The notes below the pieces were generated by a model, which worked only from the letters and a program-made list of their open reading frames with translations, was not told the origin of the DNA and searched no databases. From positions 9,796,001 to 9,860,000 of the forward strand of contig JANTQA010000029.1 in NCBI GenBank assembly GCA_027625915.1: a stretch of 64,000 bases of DNA, given 5' to 3'. Below, piece after piece: positions 32,701-44,199 of this stretch; within the stretch, counting starts at the first letter, position 1; the number at the start of each line of letters is the position of its first letter. The position numbers and the translations under genes are program-made. Source of the stretch: Anaeramoeba flamelloides. Taxonomy: Eukaryota; Metamonada; Anaeramoebidae.

Positions 32701-34782
32701 TAAAAGTGGTACTTACTGTATGCAATCAACAGAACACTACACTTTTTAATTGTGTTACATTAGCAAGAAATTCAATAATTTATTGTTCACTAATATTTAT
32801 AAGATATTTTTTTGAGTCATTTGCATTCTGGAGCAACAATAAGATCATAAATCCCAATTACAACACATTTTAATTTTAGGCAAATCTATAATGAGTCTAA
32901 TCAGTAAAAAATTCCAAAGAAAAAAAAATACTGATAAACTGTAATTTTTGTTTGAAAAGTTTTACTTGATTTTCCTTTTTGAAATTATTATGTTCAAGAG
33001 TTGAATAAAGCATTTTATGAAGTCAAGTGATAAGAAACTCTGTAAAATTAGTTGTTCTTCAAAATATTCTTTGTTATTAGACTGTTTGATAAGAAACAGT
33101 TCGAAGATTTATAAAAATGGAAATTGAACTAAAATTTTTTTCAAATTTATTAGAATTTATCAATAAATAATTATTTTTTTGATCAGCTGAACAATTAAAT
33201 GATGGTTCTTGGGACACTCAAATTGTATGGGGTTCTTTTCATCACAAAGTGCATTTGTGTTATTGGATTTTAACAAAATACGATCGGATATTTGGAATGT
33301 TTTTTATACTCAATAAGATACCTTCTTCAATGGATTTTCAAGATGGTTTGAAAGAAATAAAAGTAAATATGATTAAGGAGTTTGTTAGTTTGGTTTTTCG
33401 TTTTTGCCCTAGGTCTCCCACAATCCCATTTTGTAAAAATAAAGATGTTGCTTTTCTTAATGGTATTTGAATTATAACTGGAAAAGAATTTTCACAAAAT
33501 TTTCAATTTCCTTTTTTTAAAAAGAGACCTATAGTTGGGAAAAAAATACCGGACATGAAAAAAATCCCGGACAAGATTTTTAATTGTGATTATTAGTAAA
33601 ATTTTTGTATAATTTCAATTAAATCCTTATTATAAATAACCAATTTTTTTGTGAGATTAGTAATAAACCTACCTAAAGTCCATCAAAGTAAGGTGTCTCT
33701 AGAATACTGAGTAATTGTTTGATAGCCTAATGTTGATCAACTTTTTTTGAAAAAACAATCCAGTTTTATAGAGGTTTACTAGAGTTTGGAAAATGATAAT
33801 TTTTCTTCTTGTTTTTTGATTGATTGAATGGTGTTTTGAACAAGTGTGATTTCATCAATCATCATTCTAATAAGTGGGGGAGTTATAATTGAAAAAGTTC
33901 GATTCTTAAAAAAAGGAATTTGATTGTAAATAAATGAAATTACACAATAATTTTACTAATATTCACAATTAAAAATCTTGTCCGGGATTTTTTTCATGTC
34001 CGGTATTTTTTTCACTGCTCTAATTGCAAAATATTTTGTTTGAAAAACTCTTTATATAAGGAAAAGAACAATTTGGAAAAAGAAGTGAAAATTTTATCCC
34101 AATTAGAATTCAAATACCAGTAAAAGAACTTTTTTTTGTTTTCCTTGTAGATGTGTGCTAATTCTTGAAAATTGCTTTGTTATTATTTTTCAAGTTATGT
34201 TTCAGACTCACCCCAATTTATTTAAATTCGAAATACGGTTTTTGAAATCAGAAAAAAAGTAGAAGAGGAAAAATAGTCGAAATATTCTGTTTAATTTTAA
34301 AAAGAAACAATTATTTTTTGTTTTTTTCTTATTCACAAAATAAAATCACGATATTCTGTGTAGTTTTGCTTCTAGAATAATGGTTGTCCGTTATTTCACT
34401 TTGCAAAGTGTTGTTGGTGCGTAAAATATTTTTATTCGTTTCAAGTCTCAAATGGTGAATCTTTTTTCCTTTGTTTTTTATTGGTTGAAATGAAAAGAAC
34501 AAAAAGAGATTGTTTGAAAAAAAGAAAGCTTTTTATCTTGAAATTGTCAAAGAAAAGATCCCATATTTCTTGTTTTTTTTTTAATACAATGGATAGCAAC
34601 ACAATGTCAAAAAAGAGATTTTTGAAAATGATGAAAAGAGGAAAAATCAAAAAAAAAAAAAGAAGAGAAAAAATAAAAAGAAATTTACACTCATCTTCAA
34701 TAAATCGGCATAATATCGAAGACTTTCCACTTCCCATGGCACCTATAATTATATATTTTCGCACAAAACGATAATTATTCAT
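29712..34782 (-). CDS. Rab-family small GTPase, one exon not located
   Basis: Vesicle-trafficking GTPase. Exons seen: 34782-34691 (start MNNYRFVRKYIIIG, P-loop GAMGSGKSS, donor GTGTAA), 31280-31202 (GQEKFRAVTRSYYRGASC, after the DTAG motif) and 30063-29712 (IGNKIDFTERE for G4, TSANTG for G5, C-terminal SGGCC for double geranylgeranylation). The 31202/30063 junction is in frame (TSR|RETLNESRIW), donor GTTTGA, acceptor ATAATAG. The exon for switch I through DTAG (about 35-40 residues) should lie between 34690 and 31281, but I could not find it. The intron may hide it or it may be lost. The block YRGASCVFIVYGTSR has Gly where Rabs usually have Asp. Closest in feel to Rab2/4/14. The introns carry several repeats. 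Confidence 0.8.
30177..30710. mobile_element. R16: TIR element in Rab intron, copy a
   Basis: The left end AAACCCCATTCCAAAAATTTG and right end (reverse) AAACTATATTCCAAAAAATTG bound about 530 bp, next to TA on both sides. It matches 55592-56132 along its length (CGAGCTGAACAAAAAATGTA, TTAATAAGTAATCATTTT). It is a non-autonomous TA-targeting element. A lone end lies near 60724. Confidence 0.65.
31069..31198 (+). repeat. 59-bp tandem duplication
   Basis: Two nearly identical units beginning AAGTAAAATGGAAGT start at 31081 and 31140 and differ at a couple of bases. The array ends 1-3 bp before the Rab exon donor at 31201, so the duplication abuts a splice site. Confidence 0.85.
31290..32490. other. 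Intron sequence with worn element ends
   Basis: Contains a worn R17-type end (CCCCACTTTTTTGGAAATACC near 32175) and a worn R18-type end (AATTAAAAATCTTGTC near 32222). No coding exon is recognised. Confidence 0.4.
32492..32716. mobile_element. R12: palindromic TA-flanked MITE, copy a
   Basis: Ends TACAGTCAGTTTCAAATTTAAG and CTTTAAAAGTGGTACTTACTGTA. The interior is largely self-complementary (AAACTTTCAACAAAATTTAAG against its inverse). Copies lie at 36460-36680 (reverse) and 57890-58082. No coding content. Confidence 0.65.
33186..33470 (+). CDS. Exon-like open frame, unknown protein
   Basis: After a possible acceptor (GATCAG at 33181-33186) an open frame reads EQLNDGSWDTQIVWGSFHHK, VHLCYWILTKYDRIFGMFF, then PRSPTIPFCKNKDVAFLNGI and a stop. 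Residue choice (Trp, Cys, Pro and His spread along the frame) looks more protein-like than most frames here. I do not recognise the family, see no partner exons, and it lies opposite the Rab gene inside its intron. It could be a broken gene piece or a transposase remnant. Confidence 0.3.
   Translation, partial: AEQLNDGSWDTQIVWGSFHHKVHLCYWILTKYDRIFGMFFILNKIPSSMDFQDGLKEIKVNMIKEFVSLVFRFCPRSPTIPFCKNKDVAFLNGI
33538..34013. mobile_element. R18: MITE with 60-bp inverted ends
   Basis: The ends GAAAAAAATACCGGACATG and their inverse continue for about 60 bp (AAAATCCCGGACAAG, TTTTTAATTGTGA), near perfect. The interior of about 350 bp has no frame. It is probably a recent insertion. A worn single end is at about 32215-32275. 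Confidence 0.7.
34014..34440. other. Rab intron 1, AT-rich
   Basis: Holds an R8-type end at about 34085-34125 (GTGAAAATTTTATCCC...AATACCAGTA). No exon is recognised. Confidence 0.3.
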
Positions 34783-34859
34783 TTTTATCAATAAATATAC
34801 AAACAAGAAAAAAATAACAATTTTCAATAATTTCACACTTGAAATTGCTCTTGGTTTTA

Positions 34860-35290
34860 CAATTTGAAAAAAAGTCCTTCATTCAAAAGGAAAGCTTTTT
34901 CCAGAACTGTGGTTAATTGTAGGATCAAAGAAACAATATTTTCATTCTGCAGTACAAAAAAAATAAACTGGTATTTGGTATTTAAAAGGAATAAAATATA
35001 AGCTAATTACCCCTTTGCTTCCATTTCTGATGAATTGGTTTAATTTTACGTTTCTTAGTTTACCCAATAGATAGTGTAAAAAAGAACCAACAAAAAAGTC
35101 GAGATCAATCATCAAATTATAACCATTTTCTTTGAAAATTCTATTTGTCCAAAAAGAGATAATAAGGAAGTGAAAATTTTTCCCCATTTATGATTCAAAG
35201 ACGACCAGGAAAGTCATCCAAACCAACAAATACGATTTAAAATCTCCTTTCATTATTGAAATTGTTTGTGTGGTTTTGGAGATCTCAAAA
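34860..35290. other. Repeat fragments upstream of Rab
   Basis: An R8-type end lies near 35170-35205 and an R4 interior fragment at 35215-35290 (TTGTGTGGTTTTGGAGATCTC). No gene is seen. The 81-codon minus-strand frame at 34942-35187 has no recognised content. Confidence 0.35.
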
Positions 35291-35293
35291 ATA

Positions 35294-35516
35294 CTGGTAT
35301 TTTCCTAACATAAAGTAAATATTTTTCACTTCCTTTTCCCTTTTTTTCTTTTATAAATAGAGAATAGATTCCAAAATAAATAACTGTAATTTGGATCAAC
35401 CCTATTTATACCTTGGTCTCTTTTTCGTGTACAATTTATTCCTCGAGAATTCTCTTTACAAAAGAAAAAGGAAAACGTGGTGAAAATTTCTCCCATTTAT
35501 TATCCAAATACCAGAA
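35294..35516. mobile_element. R8: small TIR element
   Basis: Left end CTGGTATTT and right end CCATTTATTATCCAAATACCAG are inverted copies around about 200 bp. The same right-end block (GTGAAAATTT..CCCATTTATTATTCAAATACCAGTA) recurs alone near 12215, 34095, 47095, 49650, 56460 and 60630, making R8 the most scattered end in the window. Confidence 0.55.
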
Positions 35517-35814
35517 AATAAATTTTCAACAAATTTTGAATGATTGATCAGTCTCTCAAAAAAACAGATTAAGAGATAATATTATAAAAATTTTTATTAG
35601 ATTGAATATGCTTAGTTATTTAATCATTTATTTTTTCTTTTATAATTGATATCACTTTTCATTTTTAGTTTAATTTCATTTAAATTTATTGTTGAACAAT
35701 ATTAAGCAGAAGGTTTTAAATCAGGCAATACTCAGTAATAATTTACTCAACAAAGGCACGTACTACAAACTATTGTTTTATTTGAAAAAAAATTTACTTG
35801 TTAAATTTTACGAA

Positions 35815-36908
35815 AAAAAATTGAAACATGTCAAAAAAGTTGAAAACATATTGACACAAAAAATTAAAAATATAATAGCAAACATTCCAAAAACTGATCA
35901 AAATCACCATAATTTTTTGAAAGTTAATAAGAATTAAAATAAGGACTAAAGCCATTAATGAAAATTAGTCATAAAACTTGTACGCTTGTACTCTCAATGA
36001 CATCAAGATCCTTGAAAGGAGAATGTTATTAAAAATCAAAAAAATCTTCAAGCTAAAAAGTGACTAAAATGAGTAAAAAGGACATTTAAAGGACAACCCA
36101 TATCTCATTAATTACAACTTTAGAGATATAACACTTAATTTTTAATCCGAATTATTTTGTGAGTACTTGAGAAAAACTCTTTGCTTCAGATTCAAAGATA
36201 AAACAATTGAGAAAATAACCAATTTCTGATTTTCCGATTTTTTATTGTCAATCTTTGAGAAAATTGAAAACTTTCTGTTTTTAAGAGGGTACTGAATATC
36301 AAGATTTTGGACTAGAGATCCAAAGTGAGTAATACCAAATACTCAGAACTATATCAAAAAATAGATATTTTTTAAAATATCATTCGTAAATTGGTAAATA
36401 TAAAAAATAGTGATAATTCTTCATTTTCATGTTCTATAAAGATTTGGTGTTATCATACTGTGAAACCCACTTTTAAAGTACAAACTTTCATCAAAAATTA
36501 AGGTTCTAAATTCGTCTTTTAGTAAAATACATCATATAAAAAAATTCCTAATTTTGTCTTGTAATTTGGAATTTTTTTTTCTACAAATAATTTTGCTGGA
36601 ATTTGAATTTTATTCCTTTATTTTGAGATTTTTTTTGTGCCTTATTTCTGTTAAAAATTTGTATCTTCATAGTGAAACTGAGATAAAAATATTGAGTTTT
36701 ATCGCAATCCACTTGAAAAATAGAGATGAAATTGAAATCACAAGTGTCTAAGTTTGATGCTATCTTTCTTATCTGGTTATTATCCTTATTTTAATTCTAA
36801 TTAACTTTCAAAAAATTATGGTGATTTTGATCAGTTTTTGCAATGTTTGCTATTAAAATTTTAATTTATTGTGTCAAAGTGGGTCGACCACTTTTTTGAC
36901 ATGTTTTA
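35815..36908. repeat. R11: inverted repeat pair with R12 inside
   Basis: Arms 35815-35945 and 36772-36908 are about 130-bp inverted copies (ACATGTCAAAAAAGT, AATAGCAAACATTCC, CTGATCAAAATCACCATAATTTT). Between them lies R12 copy b (about 36460-36680). An open frame 35689-35937 (82 codons, Lys/Asn/Leu-rich) runs into the left arm. It may be a transposase remnant, but no motif is visible. Confidence 0.5.
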
Positions 36909-36909
36909 A

Positions 36910-38182
36910 TATTTTTTCACAACACTAATCGTCATTAAACATTATTATTAATTGGATATTTTTTTTTCCAATTGTCTATTTTTTTGATTAAGTGAACCAG
37001 AATGAAAAAAAAATTAAAAATTGAAAGTTTTTACAAAATTGGACAATATTCCATTTTAGATTGAAAAACCAATATCATAGGAAATATTAAGTCAATTGTT
37101 TAGGTTTCCTCAAAATTCTCAATTATTAATTTGACCTTTTTATAAAAAATTTACCTTTAATTCTCAAATAGCTGATCTGTGTCTTTGATAAAATTCTGGA
37201 GTATCAATTCTTTTTGACAAATTATTCGAATTAAGTGTATCATTAAGTTTCAAAAATTAAAACAAAATATTGTTTAAGTAGAAAATTTTTGACATTTCTA
37301 TCAGTTGAAGAAAAAGGGGAAAACCTTTGACTTTAATGATTCTTTTCGATCAATTCTGGATCTTATCTTTAATAAATCCAGTAAATCCTTTTTGTTGATC
37401 TAAATTTGTCATTTATACGAGTTAGTCTTTTTTTTTTTTAAATACGGTATCAATTCAAAATTAATTAAAAACCTGTGTTTAGTGAATGAATCAAGTTTAC
37501 CTCTTAAGAATAGATTGATTAGATTTTCTTAAGAAAAAGTGGTTCAAATGATAATGATAATTTAAAATGAGATCATTGGTAGATAAAAAGATCACATTAA
37601 GGTATGTGTTGATTTTGTTTCTAATAACACTCGACAATCAAAAGTTATTTTTTGTGATTATTTTAGTAAAGTCTAGCAGTTTGATCAACTAATTTTGAAA
37701 TATTATTGAATTGGAAAATATTTTTTAAAATTGTCTGATCTTTCGATAATTTAAAAAAAAAAAAAAAAAGTTAATTTAATTTTGGATTTTACGAAACATT
37801 TTTTTCAATAATTGATCAGGAATGGAATTGCGCTGTGTGAAAACAGAGTACATTTAAATTTTCATTCTCAATTCTCTATTGTTTTGGGAATAATTTATAA
37901 AACACAATTTACAAAAATTCCTCGAGAGTCATCAAAAATTAACGATTCTATTTCATTGGTGGTTCACAGTTTTAATTTCTATTTTTTGAATTTTCAAGAG
38001 TTTTTTTTTAAAAAATAAATAGATGAAATCTAATTTTTATCAGTTTGAGAATAGAAAGAATCACTAAATTAAATGTTCAACTTTATTAATTATTTAAAGA
38101 TCAATTCATATTTTTCACAAATTTTTCTTAACAAATTGTTTTTTCTCAAATACAATTAATCTTTTCTTTTGATAGCTAGCTC
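36910..38182. other. Intergenic, no feature seen
   Basis: AT-rich. The 68-codon frame at 37812-38018 has no recognisable content. It should include the promoter of the PAS-like gene at 38183. Confidence 0.35.
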
Positions 38183-38880
38183 ATGGGAAATTTTTCACCA
38201 TTCGTCTTTGTATCGGAAAAGGAAACAAAGTCCTTTCTTCAAAATGTCAAACAATCGAAAACTCCGATTTGTATCTGGACGTCCGATATGGAATTACTGA
38301 AAGCAAATGAGGCTTGTAAAAAATTCTTTGATACCCACAATGTTCAAAACATTTCACAACTTGAACCCAAAACACAGCCGTACTTCCAGCTTTCAAATAT
38401 CGAAGCAGCAAAATTTATTTTGAGTCAAGCAACAGAGTACTATTTTTTGATCCTTAATTTTTAAATTAATTTTCAATACATCCCTCAACTCTTCATTATT
38501 TTTTGTTCTTATGTTAAAACAAACAAACACAATATCGAAATATTACGTAGGAATAAATCTGAAAAAAAGTCATATTTTTGGTTATTTCAAAACAAGGAGC
38601 AAGAAATTTGGACAAAACTCTATATCAAACTTTTAAAATATTCTGATCAAATAGCCATTCAAGTGTTCTTAAAAAAGACAAAAAAGCCAAAACATTTCTT
38701 AATCAATGGAACAGACTTGATCACTAAAAAGCCCAAAAAGATTGAAAAAAAGTATTCTTCGAAACCCCAATTTAGAAATTATAATGAATTACAAAGTAAC
38801 TATTTTTTTTTCACTTTCTTTTGATTCTTAATTATAATTCTCAAGATAGTTTAAAGAGACAACAAATGGTATTATTTTGA
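38183..38880 (+). CDS. Small PAS-like protein with MGN start (1)
   Basis: Exons 38183-38436, 38551-38795 and 38846-38880 (254+245+35 nt = 178 codons, 177 aa). Splices: GTACTA...ACGTAG and a 50-bp intron GTAACT...CTCAAG. The N-terminus MGNFSPF fits an N-myristoylation signal only loosely. The body looks like a PAS fold: KTPICIWTSDMELLKANEACKKFF (helix and strand of the sensor core), then FWLFQNKEQEIWTKLYIKLL and IAIQVFLKKTK as the later strands. The layout and first intron position match the gene at 52156. The ligand and partner are unknown. Families of such short MGN PAS-like proteins are something I associate with Anaeramoeba. The last exon encodes only about 11 residues and is the least certain part. 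Confidence 0.7.
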
Positions 38881-38924
38881 AACATTTGAAGAATTGTACA
38901 TTATATAGAAAAGGGACAAAAGTG

Positions 38925-39640
38925 TTTTAAAGGAGTAGTATTTTTTTTTGAAAATAAAATGTAACCTTGTAAAGATCTATTTAAAAATTTTTTTGTATAA
39001 ATTGTATTATGGATTATGAAATGGATTGGTTAAACTCATTTAAACAATTTATTTAATTTGGTTCTCTTTTATGAAATCCAATATTTACATGCTTCCAATA
39101 TAAAACCAAAACACAGTAACCTTATTATTTTTATCAACCATTAAGTTAATTCTTGTAAATGTGAAAACATATTTTTTATTTTTATGTGGGAAAGTATTGA
39201 TTTTGAAAGAAAATTTTTTATTTTGTTACTTTTTCTTTGATTAATATTTCAATTCAAATCTCACTCAATAAAACTAAATGAAGTATAGGTGATTTAATAA
39301 ATGAATATTTGATAGAAGTTTAACAAAAGTTTCTCAAGTAAATTGAGATCTATTACACAAAAAAATTTTTTTCTTTAATGTATTGAAAATGTTGTTTTCT
39401 GTTATTTCAAAAAATAAATAGAAAATCCAAAAAATTTCAATTTAAAGAAATTTCAGTAACAAATTGTTTGGTCTTATTCACAAGAATTGTTCTAACAATT
39501 TAAATCATTTTTGGCAGGAAAAAAATTGATTTTGAATTTTGAGGATAAAATTAACTAATTCCCAAATACCTTCAAGAAAATTATTTTGAAAAATCTAATT
39601 TCATCTTATAACAAAAAGAAAATTTCTAGCTAAAAATTGT
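38925..39640 (+). repeat. Dispersed repeat R13, copy b
   Basis: Diverged copy of 14165-15130 starting just after the PAS-like gene (GGATTATGAAATGGATTGGTTAAAC). No terminal inverted repeats seen and no coding frame. Confidence 0.5.
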
Positions 39641-40419
39641 AAATGACATTAAAACTGTGATTATTATAACTACCAATCTTAAAACAATACAAATATCTTT
39701 TAATATGTCAAATAAATCAATCTTTTGGTTAACCAAAAGAATAATCTCAAAAAAAAAAAAATCTTTATATTTATATTTGATTTCACAAAAGACTTTTCAT
39801 TGTAGAATAATGATGGAAATGGCAATACACGGGTTAAAATTCTTTTATAATGAAAGAAATAGAATTTAATATAGTTTTCTTTTTTATAAAAAAGTGAAAA
39901 AATCCTTTCCTAAAAATAAAAATTTCCTTAATTATGGCTTTCTTAGTTAATCTAAAATTTTTGACACTAAACATCAGTAAATAAATTGATTTTTTTGGTT
40001 CTTTCTTCCTTATCACTATTATAAAAAGATGATTAACTTTAGACTATTATAGTTACATTTTTTTTTTTTTATCAACAAACAAAAAAAAAATATTTGATTA
40101 TTTAGAAAAAAGATATCTACTTTCTTATATAACAAAGTTCATTATTAAACCGGTTTTTATCAAAAGAATACTTCAAAAAATAGTAAATTAAAAAATAAAA
40201 AAACAAAAAACAATGTATACTATATATATATATATATTTTATTAAAAAAAAAGGGATAAAAATTAAAAATATTCTTTTTTACTTTTGAGAATTCAAAAAC
40301 TTTCACTAAAAAAAAAAAAAAAAAATATTTCAATTGTCTAACATTTTAAATCTTGTATTTATAATAATATTTTATTTTTACTTTTATTATAAAAATCTAT
40401 AGCTACCAATATTAAATTG
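39641..40419. other. Intergenic between PAS-like and RGS genes
   Basis: AT-rich with a (TA)n tract at about 40218-40238 and several A-runs. It contains the presumed promoter of the RGS-OsmC gene. No motif I can name. Confidence 0.35.
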
Positions 40420-43400
40420 ATGGAGAAGTATCAACGAAAATATAAGGGGTATTTGACTAAATTACAACAACAAATTGATGAGAACGAAGAATTTCAATCT
40501 TTATTAGAACAAATCATTTTAGAAAGAAATAAATTATTAAGATCAAATGCTAAATATGTAAATCCAGATAAGTAAATATTTCCATTTTTTTTTTTTTTTT
40601 GAAAAAAATCTTTCTATTATAATATATATTATAGCAACAACTTTTAGTTTAAAAAAGTATAAGGAAATATTAGTAAAAATATAAAAGTCTATATAAAACA
40701 TATTAATTTGTAATTTTATTTTATATTTTATTTTTTTTATATCCTAATACAACAATTTTGTTTCAAATATGTAGTGTTGACGAGGAATATGAAAAACAAA
40801 AACAGATTTATGATCAAGATCTAGAACTAATTGATTCAAAATATCCACAAATACCAGAATTAACAATCAAAGAAACATTGTCAGATCTGGTCCAATTGAA
40901 AAGTGCAGTGCAATTAAAAAGAATTGAGGAATACATTTATGAATATCAATCTGAACTATTAGATACCAAATACCAATTAATAATTAATCAAATTAAAAAA
41001 ATAAAAATAATGAGAAATTTTAATAATATTAAAATAAAGACATATGATGTCAAAAATGTTGTGGAAACATTTGAAAACCAATATTGTTATCAAAGTAATT
41101 CAAAATTCTCAGAAGAAGAAGACGATCAAGAAAGTAATAATGAGAAGAAACAAAAAAAACATAAGAAAAAAAGTAATAATGATGACGAAAATCAAGAAAT
41201 CGAGCCCAGTTTAAATAAAAGACTCACTTTAAAGAAATCGATGACTTATGATAACTATTCTGAATATTTTGCAAGTACAACTTTCAATTTTAGTTCATCT
41301 TCCGATGACGATCATGAATATTCCAGATCAGAAATGTCTGGAAAATCAACTAGCGAGTGTAATAATTCGCATATGGACTCCACAGACTCGTTAACAGAAA
41401 GCGCCAACCTTGAAGTTGCCATTATCCCCTTCGCAACAATTCTATCAAGTGAAAAATATTATAACTATTTTATGCGATATCTAGTCCAAATCTCTTGTTC
41501 GGAAAATTTGAAATTTTACTTAGAAGTTAACAATTATAAAAAATTAAATCGAAAAAAATTAGCTAGAAGGGCGAAAAAGATCTGTAACAATTTTATTTTA
41601 CCAGGATCATATTCACAAATTAATGTTAGTAGCGGAATTGTTAATGTAATTAAAGAAAATGTTAAAAATAAAAAATTCTGCTCAAAATTATTTGACAAGG
41701 CTCAAAACTATATTTTTGATTTAATGAATAATGATTCATATTTTTCCTTTGTTACATCACCTATATATTCTGATCTACTAAAATCTATCGATAGGGATAA
41801 AAAAAGGCAATTTAAAATCGAACACGCCAAACAAATTGTAAATAATTTTGACCTTTTGAAAATTACAAACAATTTGGATTTAAAAAAGCATACAAATAAA
41901 AAATATAAATTGATTTTTAATTGGAAAGAGACTGGTACTCCTCAAATACATGTCGAAATAAAAAACAATAAACATTTAATTAATTTTGATATCGATTCAT
42001 CCAAATTATTAGGTGGGAAACAAACCGCACCCAATTCAATATCATTATTCATTCATTCGATTACTTCTGGATTTTTACAGTAAGATTTTTTTTTTTTTTT
42101 CAACTTTTTATTTTTTTTTATATTGAATAATTGTAGAAAATTTCAATCTAATGTAATTAAGAAAATAATAAGAGCAAAAAAAGAATACCTATGAATTATT
42201 TAAAAATCAATCTCTTTATTTTAAAAATAGTTGGTTATATAAACTTTTTTTTTTTTTTCTCAAAGGGATTCACTATATTGTTTTTCAAAGATCTTTTATT
42301 ACATATAAATGATCTTTGAAGAATAAATAAGAATAAAGTAGAATAATATTCATATTAGAGAATAGTTGATATATGTATAAAGAAAATCTAATCAATTAAT
42401 CGATTTTTTTAAAAAATTCTTATTGGGGATAATTGAGAAAAATTAGAAAGTTCATTTTGATCTTCAATTAAACGATTTAAATGAAATTCAAAATAATTGT
42501 TCTTGTATTATTAATACTCTTTTACTGAAATTAGAATAATATATTTTTAATATATAGATATTGATCTTGTGATAAAAAAAAAATTAAAATGGATTACAAT
42601 ATTCATCACAATTCAAAAATAAAGTTAATGGTGTATTTACGAAGATTATTTACTTTTCTTGTATGAAAAGATAAAATATTTATTTTTTTAAAAATCAAAA
42701 TAAATAATAAAGACTGTCTCCATTTTACAAACAATGCAAAAATAATCTGTTAATAACAAATTAAATATAATCCAATGTCTGGAATTTCTTAAAATAACAT
42801 TTGATCCTTTTCAAAAAGAAAAAAAAAACATAAAATGTATGTATAATTTATTATCAAATAGTTATATTTCAGTTATTAAAACCTTTTGACTATATTTTTT
42901 TGAAAATTTTCAGTTATACTTTTTTAAAATACTATTCTTAAAAAGTTTTATTGAAAAAATAATATCAAACTATTTTTTAATTCCTTTTTTTACTTTTTTT
43001 CACTCATTTAATAATAATTTTTTTTAAAAATAAAAAAAAAAAAAAAAAAAACTTTCTTTTATTCTAAATCTTTACTAATAATAATAGGTACTTTTTGTAT
43101 AACTTAACAAAAAATAAAATCCCAATTAATGATATTTTAATTGAAACTGTATGTAAATTAAATTACAAGAATTATTTTGTTGAATTGCAAAATGGAGAAA
43201 ATTTCTACCCAATCAATATCAACATTGTTATTAATTCTAACTCTTCCAAAGGTAAGATTATGGAAATCTTTGAAAAAACAAAACAAAATTGTCCAATATT
43301 AAATCTTATTCAAGGTAAGAATCCAGTTACATTAGATATTGACTATCAATTCAGTCTCGTCAAATATAAAATGAAAAAAAATCCCAAGATTTTAAATAAT

Positions 43401-44006
43401 ATCCAAATAAACAAAGTAAAAAAATTTCGAGACAAATCCATTAAAAAGAAACATCCAAAAATTCAAAGTAATATTGTTTTCAATAAATGGAGTACTGAAT
43501 TGAAACAAATCCAATCACAATGTCAGGGTATCATCCAATTTAATAATAATGATGAAGAATTATTGACAACAACTTTGCCAAGGGCATGGGGTGGGAAATC
43601 AAACTCTCTTGATTATGTTCAATTTCTATTGGTGGGGCTGGGTACCAATTACTTGACACAGTTGGCAGTTCAATCTTCCTTGCATAACGTACCTATTAAA
43701 GATTTGTCTGTAAATATCGAAGTTGAAAAGGGCTGGGGTGAGTATTTTACAATCCCTTCGAGCAATCAATCTATCAATAGAGCCGATATATTTAAGGATT
43801 TAAAAATTAATTCAAATCTTCAATCATTTGTACACGAAAGTTTGATTAATAAAATTAAAGAAACCACAGATAAAACTTGCCCTGCTCTGCAATTTATTAC
43901 AAATCCCAATAATATTAATTTAAATCTTACCGTCAAAAAAATTAAAAAACATACCGATTCAGCAATGAGTTTAACGAAAAATGAAATTATAAATTCTATA
44001 TTTTAA
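40420..44006 (+). CDS. RGS domain fused to two OsmC/Ohr-like domains
   Basis: Exons 40420-40571, 40775-42079 and 43088-44006 (152+1305+919 = 792 codons, 791 aa). Both joins are GT...AG and in frame (DN|VDEEY; GFLQ|YFLYN). Residues 1-150 are Lys/Glu/Gln-rich and coiled-coil-like, and about 160-260 are acidic and Ser-rich. About 265-390 is an RGS fold (SSEKYYNYFMRYLVQISCSE, NLKFYLEVNNYKKL, SKLFDKAQNYIFDLM), a GTPase-accelerating module for G-alpha. About 425-575 is OsmC-like (GGKQTAPNSISLFIHSI, NKIPINDILIE, NFYPININIVI, QNCPILNL, VTLDIDYQ). About 619-775 is a second one (RAWGGKSNSLDYVQFLLVGLG, NVPIKDLSVNIEVEKGWG, KTCPALQFI). In my alignment the first of the two peroxidatic cysteines is Gly in domain 1 and Asn in domain 2. 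The second (CP motif) is kept in both, so ordinary peroxidase chemistry is unlikely. Confidence 0.85.
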
Positions 44007-44199
44007 TTTTTCATTCTTTATTTTTTTTTCTTGTATCTTTTCTCTTTTTAATATAACTATGTTGGATTTTTTTTTATTATTCTTGTTTTTTAATATTTTA
44101 ATTATTTTTATATATAAAGTTTGATAATTTAAATTAAATATAATAATAACTATTTTAAAAAAAAAATTGGATAAAATAAAAAATTTTTAATATTTTTTA

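Noticed and set aside
33210-33225. WDT motif as the missing Rab G3 exon
   Set aside because: It reads on the plus strand, opposite to the Rab gene, and lacks the flanking Rab pattern.
39806-39850. Candidate last exon of the first PAS-like gene
   Set aside because: The phase does not fit and gives an immediate stop. The nearer exon at 38846 is in frame.
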